A stretch of DNA of 9,133 nucleotides, from the NCBI GenBank assembly GCA_002746425.1, contig NVXB01000031.1, forward strand, positions 22,575 through 31,707, written 5' to 3'. Numbering within the stretch: the first letter of the stretch is position 1; each line of letters begins with the position of its first letter. Positions 1-5,239 of this stretch are shown piece after piece. The stretch comes from Hyphomicrobiales bacterium. GTDB lineage: Bacteria; Pseudomonadota; Alphaproteobacteria; Rhizobiales; GCA-2746425. Both the position numbers and the translations under genes were made by a program. A model generated the notes under the pieces. The model was not told the origin of the DNA. It made no database searches and saw only the letters and a program-made list of their open reading frames with translations.

Positions 1-342
1 TTTTTGCGCGGCGATATAAGGCGGCTGTCCTTTGTGCTGATCACTCAGCAATTTGGCTTTTCCATCGCCCAGATCAAAACCCAGCTCGACGTGCTGCCCC
101 AGGGCCGCAACCCCACCAAACGCGACTGGGAACGCATCAGTCGCACCATGCGCGTTGCCCTTGATGCGCGCATTGAGGCCATGGAACATCTGCGCGACAC
201 TCTGGACGGCTGCATCGGCTGTGGTTGCCTGTCTCTGGCCAAGTGCAAACTGTATAATCCACAAGACAGGGCTGCGCGGCTGGGGCAGGGGCCGCGTTAC
301 CTCATGGGCGATAAGCCAGATGCCGTTGGCGCGGCGGAGTAA
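1..342 (+). CDS. soxR: SoxR, redox-sensing MerR-family regulator (5' partial)
   Basis: C-terminal part of a SoxR-type transcription factor; the frame is open to the window's left edge, so the winged-helix start is outside. The visible protein begins in the MerR DNA-binding domain (FLRGDIRRLSFV), continues through the dimerisation helix (ALDARIEAMEHLRDTLDGC) and ends with the diagnostic CIGCGCLSLAKC motif. Its four cysteine codons are at 211, 220, 226 and 244. In SoxR these cysteines hold a [2Fe-2S] cluster whose oxidation by redox-cycling compounds switches target promoters on. The C-terminal tail after the cluster has the usual SoxR length. No soxS and no divergent target gene is visible downstream; SoxR targets outside enterics are often efflux or oxidoreductase genes, and here they may lie to the left. 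The gene ends with TAA, with no clear terminator after it. Confidence 0.93.
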   Translation, partial: FLRGDIRRLSFVLITQQFGFSIAQIKTQLDVLPQGRNPTKRDWERISRTMRVALDARIEAMEHLRDTLDGCIGCGCLSLAKCKLYNPQDRAARLGQGPRYLMGDKPDAVGAAE

Positions 343-384
343 GTGAGATCGCGTTCTAATTTGTAGCGATTGGCCCATAACGCT

Positions 385-499
385 CATTCCCCGGACTTGA
401 TCCGGGGCCTTCAGCTGCGCTCATTTGAACCAGCGATGCACCACCCAGCATATTCTGCAATCGGCCGCGATAAAGGCCCCGGATCAAGTCCGGGGAATG
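385..499. repeat. Two-armed palindromic repeat element A
   Basis: The arms 385-409 and 475-499 are perfect 25-nt inverted repeats around a 65-nt body. Each arm is itself a hairpin: 389-407 and 477-495 have a CCCCGGA stem pairing with TCCGGGG around a CTTGA (or TCAAG) centre. The body after the left arm (TTCAGCTGCGCTCATTTGAA and on to about 445) recurs nearly intact at 2710-2745, so this is a mobile or amplified element and not a chance palindrome. No coding capacity and no clear target-site duplication are seen. Confidence 0.88.
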
Positions 500-804
500 G
501 TAGCGTGAGCGGAGCGTTTCTTACCAATCGACATTTGCGCGCAGTGTCCGTTCATGGGTTCCTCTCCAATCATAGTTGAGGAAAGGCTCCTGCAACACAC
601 CGTACTTGGCATCAACCAAACGCCAAAAACCTGTCTCATATGCATAGTTTCATAATATCAACTCAAGTTTCCGTAATGCTGCCGTAAGGTAATCTTCAAA
701 AAACATGATCATTATATAAAACAACGTGATAGCGGGAAATTCATCCAAATATTCAGCATACTGAACGCCATTTTAAAAATATAGCTCAAAAAAATAATAC
801 GCAG

Positions 805-837
805 TTTACACTTGTTAATTAATACGACTTAATACTT
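805..837 (+). promoter_or_regulatory. Candidate promoter/operator with TTAATAC direct repeats
   Basis: TTAATAC occurs at 819-825 and again at 829-835, exactly ten bases apart, so the two copies would lie on the same face of the helix. TAATAC also occurs at 795-800. A TTTACA (805-810) lies 19 bases before TAATAC (830-835) and could act as a weak -35/-10 pair. It sits about 65 bases ahead of the GTG of the small ORF at 901. This is pattern reading only; AT-rich DNA gives such matches easily. Confidence 0.25.
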
Positions 838-900
838 ACCATTGGCAACTTTGATTCGGGTTTTGGCCGAGTTATTTGCATTTTTTGGGAGCAATTTATC

Positions 901-1002
901 GTGCGTGCAATTCTTCTTTCTGCTGTGGCAGCGTTTTGGTCTTTGGCCAGTGGCCGTGCCGACTACCCGCGACCCAATGTGATCGCTGATGGAGGATATT
1001 GA
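901..1002 (+). CDS. Small exported peptide candidate (33 aa), GTG start
   Basis: Open frame of 33 codons plus TGA, starting at GTG 901 with a GGGAG ribosome-binding site at 887-891, nine bases upstream. The product begins MRAILLSAVAAFWSLASG and continues RADYPRPNVIADGGY. The first part has the form of a Sec signal peptide: one early Arg, a hydrophobic stretch of about 14 residues, and an Ala-containing cleavage-like site (GRA-D, residue 20). About 13 residues (DYPRPNVIADGGY) would remain. Its TGA (1000-1002) lies two bases before the autotransporter ATG at 1005, and its last codons contain that gene's GGAGG site (991-995), so the two are probably translationally coupled. No family recognised. 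Alternatives are a leader peptide that only controls the next gene, the relic of a longer gene, or a chance ORF. Confidence 0.5.
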   Translation: MRAILLSAVAAFWSLASGRADYPRPNVIADGGY

Positions 1003-1004
1003 GC

Positions 1005-2627
1005 ATGTTGAAAATTAATTCTGCTCTACGATTTGTTGTGGTCACAGGAATGACCTGCCTGGCCAGTCTTGCGACGTCAGATCTTGCCGTGGCAGCAGTA
1101 AATGATCCTATCGATTGTTCCGGGGAAATCGGCGGCTACAACTCCAATAACAGTGGTCAAAAAATAACCTTAAGGATCCACGAAGGAACCACGGACAATA
1201 GTTGTCGTTTATTTGGAACTTTTATATTGGACGATATCGTATTTGCTGATGTGATGTTTGCCATTGGCAACGATACGGCTGGTGGCAGTCTAAAACTCCG
1301 ACATGAAGGCACGGGTTTTACAAATTTTAAAATAGATGGTGGCGCCGACTTAGCTGCCGATACTAATCACGTTATCCCGATAGGTGCCCACACCATAACC
1401 TATACAGATGCCACGGATAACGAGGACCGCATCTTTACGATTACTGTCAATGCCAATGGGCAAGATATTGATGCTATGTCATTGATTACCACTTTTGCGC
1501 CGCCAACGGTTGAGGGAACCCAAGAGGTTATCGCCAATTTCATTGGCAATCGCGCTGGCAATCTGCTCAACAATCAACCTAATATTGGCGGCTTTATTGA
1601 TGGTTCTGGGGCTGTCGGTGGCAGCAACCCGTTTGGCGCATTGTCGGCCTATGGCGCTACATCATTCACTGGCTCTGATTTTAAAATGTCCTACGCCAAT
1701 TCGCTGAGCCGCGTGGCGCGTCTGTCGCAAAGCCGCGTTGAGCGCACCATGGAAGCAGCCTACAAGCAACAACCGCAATCCAGCGAAAAACCTTTCCAGC
1801 ATGTGCTGTCCTATGATGATGACGGCGCATCCGATGCCGTGCCCGCAGCGACACGCCGCTGGGATGTGTGGATGCAGGTCTATGGCGCGCATTCGGATGT
1901 TGGTGATACCAGCACAGACTTTTGGGTTGGCTATGCCGGCGCGCATTATTTCGTCACACCCGATGTGATTATCGGTGCCTTGGCACAGCTTGATTATGCC
2001 GATGAGGATAATTCTGTCACCGGCAACAAAGCTGATGGGTTTGGCTGGATGATTGGGCCTTATCTGGCGGCAAAACTGCCAGATCACCCGCTATACTTCG
2101 AGGCGCGTGCCGCATGGGGCCAATCAGACAACAACATCAAACTTGCAACTTTTGGGGCAGAAGAAGATGAATTTGACACCACGCGTTGGCTGGCCTCGGC
2201 TAAGCTAAGTGGTGCATTTGAAATCAGGTCAATCACCATCAAACCATCGGTGCGAGTGAGCTATTTTAACGAAAAGCAGCATTCCTACGTCGATAGTTTT
2301 TCAACCACCATCGCCGCGCAAACCACTGAAATTGGCGAGCTGCGCTGGGGGCCAACATTCTCCACGACGATTGAAACCGATGATGGCCTGTTCATCACGC
2401 CCAGCCTTGGCGTGCACGGCATCTGGAATTTTGTGGCTGATGATGTTGCAGGCACGAGCGGTACGTTACCGGGCACCGAGGATGTGCGCAGCACAGTTGA
2501 TGCCGGGCTTGGCATCAGCAATGCAAGTGGCCTGTCGTTCAACGTCACCGGCTTTTACGATGGTATCGGGCTGGATGATTATGAAGCCTATGGCGGCACG
2601 GCCCGCGTGAGTGTGCCGTTTCAGTAG
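1005..2627 (+). CDS. Autotransporter with short passenger and outer-membrane beta-barrel
   Basis: Protein of 540 aa. Residues 1-31 form a signal peptide (MLKINSALRF, hydrophobic core, ending near LAVAA). The passenger, about 32-170, is Thr/Asp/Asn/Gly-rich and beta-like; it has two cysteines (38 and 67) that could form a disulfide, and IPIGAHTITY/DRIFTITVN strings recalling Ig/HYR-type repeats. Next comes the linker motif EVIANFIGNRAGNLLNNQP (174-192), often seen ahead of the barrel in alphaproteobacterial autotransporters. From about 285 (RRWDVWMQVYGA) alternating aromatic strands fit a type V autotransporter barrel (PF03797-like), which would carry the passenger to the cell surface. The last residues are VSVPFQ, so Phe is penultimate and not terminal as is usual. 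Start: ATG 1005 has GGAGG at 991-995 with a nine-base spacer; the TTG at 999 is too close to it. The passenger-coding part looks more AT-rich than the barrel part. Ligand or role unknown. Confidence 0.85.
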   Translation: MLKINSALRFVVVTGMTCLASLATSDLAVAAVNDPIDCSGEIGGYNSNNSGQKITLRIHEGTTDNSCRLFGTFILDDIVFADVMFAIGNDTAGGSLKLRHEGTGFTNFKIDGGADLAADTNHVIPIGAHTITYTDATDNEDRIFTITVNANGQDIDAMSLITTFAPPTVEGTQEVIANFIGNRAGNLLNNQPNIGGFIDGSGAVGGSNPFGALSAYGATSFTGSDFKMSYANSLSRVARLSQSRVERTMEAAYKQQPQSSEKPFQHVLSYDDDGASDAVPAATRRWDVWMQVYGAHSDVGDTSTDFWVGYAGAHYFVTPDVIIGALAQLDYADEDNSVTGNKADGFGWMIGPYLAAKLPDHPLYFEARAAWGQSDNNIKLATFGAEEDEFDTTRWLASAKLSGAFEIRSITIKPSVRVSYFNEKQHSYVDSFSTTIAAQTTEIGELRWGPTFSTTIETDDGLFITPSLGVHGIWNFVADDVAGTSGTLPGTEDVRSTVDAGLGISNASGLSFNVTGFYDGIGLDDYEAYGGTARVSVPFQ

Positions 2628-2663
2628 GGGCATACTCTCTCCGACAAACGGCCAAAAAACTCG

Positions 2664-2745
2664 TTCCCCGGACTTGATAAGCCTGTCCTCAACTTGATTG
2701 GGGAGGGTCTTCAGTTGCGCTCATTTGAACCAATGATGCACCACC
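2664..2745. repeat. Decayed copy of element A (left half) with an altered hairpin
   Basis: Begins TTCCCCGGACTTGAT like the left arm of element A, then departs. A second hairpin follows at 2687-2703, with stem CCTCAA against TTGGGG around CTTGA. After that the element A body returns: TTCAGTTGCGCTCATTTGAA, then CCAATGATGCACCACC (2710-2745). The right arm is missing; instead element C starts within ten bases. Either an arm was inserted into or recombined with an older copy, or two copies merged. Confidence 0.75.
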
Positions 2746-2751
2746 TTCATC

Positions 2752-2895
2752 CCACCCACAAACCGTCATCCTCGGGCTTGACCCGGGGACCCATGCAACG
2801 GAAGTGGCGCGTATAAATTCAATCGTTGAGGCAACCCATCTGTTCTTGCCAATGGGTCCCCGGGTCAAGCCCGAGGATGACCGGTTTGTGGGTGG
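2752..2895. repeat. Long inverted repeat element C
   Basis: Left arm 2752-2794 (43 nt) and right arm 2852-2895 (44 nt) are reverse complements except for one extra C in the right arm. Inside the arms are the hairpin cores 2770-2788 and 2858-2876 (CCTCGGG, CTTGA, CCCGGGG, with one T-G wobble). The loop begins CAACGGAAGTGGCGCG, which reappears inverted beside the half element at 4826-4873. As DNA it could extrude a cruciform; as RNA it would fold into a long stem that could stop or stabilise transcripts between the autotransporter and acyltransferase genes. Confidence 0.88.
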
Positions 2896-2999
2896 AATGA
2901 CGGCTGGAGACGGCTCCCCCGGCTTGACTTAAAAGCCCCTCTGAGACATCACACAGAAGAAATCACAACAACCACCGCATACGCAAATCGCAGGAACCC

Positions 3000-3929
3000 A
3001 TGGCGTTTAGTTTTACAAAACTCAAAGATCGTGTTTCCGCGGGTGCTTATCGCTTTTCCGGTTGGCTTTCCACCGCGCCAAAACCGGTTCAGTGGGTCTT
3101 TTACGGCCTGCTACGCGGGCTGATTTGGGCGCTTTACATTTATCCTGGAAGCCACATGCGCAAAACGGCGGCGGCTCTTGCCGATGCGATTGGCCAACAG
3201 CCACCGCGCAAAATATACAAGGGCTTTGCTGATGGCATTGTGTGGGTGGCGCAGCGCATGGAATTGCTCAGTCAGGGCCGCACCGACATCATTGACGACA
3301 TGTTCAAAATGCCGGAGCAGGCCCGGTTTGATGCGATTTTAAAAGAGCATGGCGGCGCGCTGTTGGCCATGCCGCATTGCCACGGTTCGCTGCTGATGGT
3401 GCGCGGGCTATCTGCGCGCTATCCAACCCTGATGCTTATTCGCGAGCCGAAAAAAGATGCGCGCGCTGAGGCGCAACGGCGCTATTTTGCCCATATGGGC
3501 TGCGAGGTGCTGGATGTGCGCCGCAACAACGAGGCCACCGTCGCCCGCGCGGTTTTAAAAGCGCTGCGGCAGGGCAAGATTGTTATTGGCACGGTGGACC
3601 GCATCAAAGTGGCCCCGCCTGAAAGTGATCCGGTCAGCAAAACCAGCGACAGCGTGCGCGCCACAGCGTTTGGCCAGCCCGTGGGCATTGTTGGATGGCC
3701 CGCCCGTTTTGCGGCCAAATGCAAGGTGCCGATTTTGCCGGTGATGGTCGAGCAATCTGCCGACGCCATAACGCTTCATATCGGTGAGGTGATTATTGCC
3801 GATGACATCGTCACCACAACGCAAAAATGGATCACAGCGCTTGAAGGCTTTTTCGGCCGCTTTCCTGGCCAATGGATTTTTGTCTATGACAAACACTGGT
3901 CCCGCCTGCTGCGCGAGCGGATGAAGTAG
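3000..3929 (+). CDS. LpxL/HtrB-like lysophospholipid acyltransferase family protein
   Basis: Protein of 309 aa, near the usual length of LpxL-type acyltransferases, which attach secondary acyl chains to lipid A at the inner membrane. N-terminal hydrophobic segment about 29-48 (PVQWVFYGLLRGLIWALYIY). GGALLAMPHCHGSLL (118-132) takes the place of the family's 'GHFGNWE' block; GEVLDVRR-like, KALRQGKIVIGTVD (187-200), TAFGQPVGIVGWPARFAAKC (222-241) and VPILPVMVE (243-251) follow the family order. The C-terminal FPGQWIFVYDKHW (288-300) matches the LpxL ending. Odd: neither His126 nor His128 is followed at the HX4D/E position by an acid (Leu131 and Met133). The IGTVDR segment also replaces the usual PDQ-like motif. 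It could therefore be inactive or a divergent subfamily with another substrate. AGGA at 2992-2995 is four bases before the ATG. Its stop is six bases from that of the convergent gene at 3936. Confidence 0.78.
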   Translation: MAFSFTKLKDRVSAGAYRFSGWLSTAPKPVQWVFYGLLRGLIWALYIYPGSHMRKTAAALADAIGQQPPRKIYKGFADGIVWVAQRMELLSQGRTDIIDDMFKMPEQARFDAILKEHGGALLAMPHCHGSLLMVRGLSARYPTLMLIREPKKDARAEAQRRYFAHMGCEVLDVRRNNEATVARAVLKALRQGKIVIGTVDRIKVAPPESDPVSKTSDSVRATAFGQPVGIVGWPARFAAKCKVPILPVMVEQSADAITLHIGEVIIADDIVTTTQKWITALEGFFGRFPGQWIFVYDKHWSRLLRERMK

Positions 3930-3935
3930 GGGCAG

Positions 3936-4679
3936 CTAGCCCGGTGATGGGTGTTCATTTGTGGTTTCAGTGATGTTTTCTGAGCTAATATACGCATCGC
4001 AAAGAATCCACGAAGCCATCACAATTGACAGCGTTTTTATAAGATAGATTACGCCCAATATCAGATAGGGAACCAGTTGAGCTGGCTGGCTTGACGTGAA
4101 GGGGCCAAAAAAGATGGAATTGAACGCCAGATATGCCAGTCCAAGAGACATTGCATAAATAGCCAGTGGGCCAATTAGCATGCGGCTGGCAATGGCCCAA
4201 AATGAACGCGATCCAAGTGCGAATGCAAATCTGTATCCTTCATTTTTTTGCAGAATTGCTGCGGGCAAAACTGTACCTAAAAGCGGTAATACTATCAAAA
4301 TAAATGCGACCGGCATGACGACCGGGAATGTCGACAGCCACATTAGCAGTTGGCGTAACTCAACTTCAGTCGATTGGGTTAGGTAGCCGATTATAAACAG
4401 CGCTATATAAGGCAGGCTAATGAGCGAGAACAAAACAAACGCATGATAAACAAACATGCCGATCTCTTGTTTATCGCCAAATTTCATCTGCGTATTTGGC
4501 TGGAGCGCTTTTGCGCATGCTGTATATGCCAGCAATGCCCAGGTAATCGCTACGAAGATTCCCGTCACAGGAATACGGCTAAATGTCTGTCCCAAAAACT
4601 TCATCGCTAGTGATGCTACGACCGTTGCAATGACAAAAGCATACAGATTTTTGAATAGAATGAATGACGCGCGGTACAC
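3936..4679 (-). CDS. Unrecognised polytopic inner-membrane protein
   Basis: Protein of 247 aa, largely hydrophobic, with about six likely transmembrane segments: around residues 7-27, 36-55, 80-102, 112-136, 160-186 and 205-230. Short polar loops (QPNTQMKFGDKQE, QKNEGYRFAFALGSR) separate them, and the tail is hydrophilic (SSENITETTNEHPSPG). No catalytic motif or transporter signature is visible and I do not recognise the family; general resemblance to small YciC/DUF-type membrane proteins is the most that can be said. The start is GTG (complement of CAC at 4677-4679), supported by AGGAA on the minus strand at 4686-4690, six bases upstream. GC looks clearly lower than in the acyltransferase gene (one 60-base line at 4021 has 22 G+C, against 37 at 3601), so it may be acquired or fast-evolving. 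It converges on the gene ending at 3929. Confidence 0.8.
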   Translation of the reverse strand: MYRASFILFKNLYAFVIATVVASLAMKFLGQTFSRIPVTGIFVAITWALLAYTACAKALQPNTQMKFGDKQEIGMFVYHAFVLFSLISLPYIALFIIGYLTQSTEVELRQLLMWLSTFPVVMPVAFILIVLPLLGTVLPAAILQKNEGYRFAFALGSRSFWAIASRMLIGPLAIYAMSLGLAYLAFNSIFFGPFTSSQPAQLVPYLILGVIYLIKTLSIVMASWILCDAYISSENITETTNEHPSPG

Positions 4680-4739
4680 GGCGAGTTCCTAAAAAGTATT
4701 TTGATTAATGGGATAATTGGGTAGCAATAACACTCCAAG

Positions 4740-4764
4740 ATTGCAACCTGTTGAAAATTGCAAT
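4740..4764. promoter_or_regulatory. Inverted repeat ATTGCAA-N11-TTGCAAT, operator candidate
   Basis: Perfect 7-bp inverted repeat, ATTGCAA at 4740-4746 and TTGCAAT at 4758-4764, with 11 bases between. It lies 61-85 bases upstream of the GTG start of the minus-strand membrane-protein gene, and near-symmetry continues outward (AAG on one side, TTTCT on the other). Size and spacing suit a dimeric regulator such as a LysR-type protein. No confident promoter hexamers were found with it. Confidence 0.35.
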
Positions 4765-4825
4765 TTCTGATATGACTTGGGTTTTGGGAAGAGGGCGAGG
4801 TTTATCATCACTATGGGCGGTTCAT

Positions 4826-4873
4826 GCGTGCCACTTCCGTTGCATGGGTCCCCGGGTCAAGCCCGAGGATGAC
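4826..4873. repeat. Solo half element D
   Basis: Inverted copy of the left half of element C. It includes CCACTTCCGTTGCATGGG from that element's body and the hairpin core 4850-4868 (CCCCGGG, TCAAG, CCCGAGG), ending GAGGATGAC. No partner arm lies to its left, so it is a half element, or it pairs across 112 bases with the oppositely oriented arm at 4986-5013. Confidence 0.8.
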
Positions 4874-4984
4874 GAGTGGGGGAGGTAGATGTGTGCTGCG
4901 ATAATTGAAGTGCGTCAATATCTCAAATACACAGCCAACTCATCACCAACACGATTACGTATGGTATTATGCCTCACCCACTAC

Positions 4985-5104
4985 CGTCATCCTCGGGCTT
5001 GACCCGGGGACCCAAGCAACATTTCAGCCGAACGCAACCGTCCCATCTATTTTACGGCCGTTCGCGTCACCTGGATGCCAAGATCAAGTCTTGGCATGAC
5101 GAAA
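4985..5104. repeat. Chimeric repeat element E with two different arm types
   Basis: The left arm (about 4985-5014) has the CCTCGGG/CCCGGGG hairpin (4991-5009) of element C. The right arm (about 5070-5101) has a different hairpin, TGCCAAGA/TCTTGGCA around TCAAG (5076-5096), as in elements F and G. The body just before the right arm (GGCCGTTCGCGTCACCTGGAT) resembles the same position in F (GCCCGTTGCTCTGGAT). It keeps the outward GTCAT...ATGAC ends. This looks like recombination between element subtypes, or replacement of one arm. Confidence 0.75.
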
Positions 5105-5156
5105 CGGAGAGGGCTGCGATAGCTGAAGGAAACGGAGAGGACTGCATTAGTCGGAG
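5101..5156. repeat. 28-nt tandem duplication
   Basis: Unit 1 (5101-5128) and unit 2 (5129-5156) both start GAAACGGAGAGG and continue with CTGC..TAG; by eye 22 of 28 positions match. It directly abuts the right end of element E, so it may have arisen when that element inserted or by slippage next to it. Confidence 0.6.
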
Positions 5157-5185
5157 GGAATGTCAGTACGTGTGCCGCATACCCC

Positions 5186-5219
5186 AACAAAAAGCGCGGC
5201 ACTATTATAGCGCCGCGCT
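5186..5219 (-). terminator. Intrinsic terminator of the cpdB-like gene
   Basis: Read on the minus strand, AGCGCGGC (5219-5212), an 11-base loop and GCCGCGCT (5200-5193) form a perfect 8-bp GC-rich stem, followed at once by TTTTGTT, a U-tract. It begins about 20 bases after the nucleotidase stop codon, the expected place. On the plus strand there is no U-tract, so it works in one direction. Confidence 0.85.
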
Positions 5220-5239
5220 AAATTCAAAACTCACAAGGC

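Larger units (their letters stand above)
343..900. other. Intergenic region: repeat element, then AT-rich DNA
   Basis: No convincing gene. The first part (385-499) is a two-armed palindromic repeat element. An open frame across it (370-579) is only the repeat being read through. From about 600 to 880 the DNA is strongly AT-rich and probably carries the promoter for the autotransporter unit. Candidate control sequences are the spaced TTAATAC repeats at 819-835. No terminator for soxR is obvious. Confidence 0.7.
2628..2999. other. Intergenic region filled mostly by repeats
   Basis: No gene seen. It holds a decayed copy of element A (2664-2745), a near-perfect long inverted repeat (2752-2895) and a possible arm remnant around 2925-2938 (CCCCCGGCTTGACTT). 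The last 60 bases before 3000 look unique and would have to hold the acyltransferase promoter; no good -35/-10 pair was identified. No U-tract terminator is evident after the autotransporter. Confidence 0.7.
4680..5239. other. Intergenic region: operator-like repeat, half elements, tandem repeat, terminator
   Basis: No gene supported. From 4680 to about 4800 is the probable control region of the minus-strand membrane-protein gene. From 4826 to 5100 are repeat elements D and E. From 5101 to 5156 is a 28-nt tandem duplication, and 5186-5219 is the terminator of the minus-strand nucleotidase gene. Open frames of 64 and 93 codons across 4905-5250 run through repeat DNA and have no family resemblance. 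Confidence 0.7.

Noticed and set aside
370..579. 69-codon plus-strand open frame after soxR
   Set aside because: It runs straight through repeat element A and has no ribosome-binding site or protein-like composition.
606..626. TTGGC...GCCAA stem as a terminator for soxR
   Set aside because: Only five base pairs with an 11-base loop and no T run on the plus strand.
1662..2087. 141-codon minus-strand open frame inside the autotransporter gene
   Set aside because: Antisense to the well-supported barrel-coding part; Cys/His-rich sequence without any family resemblance.
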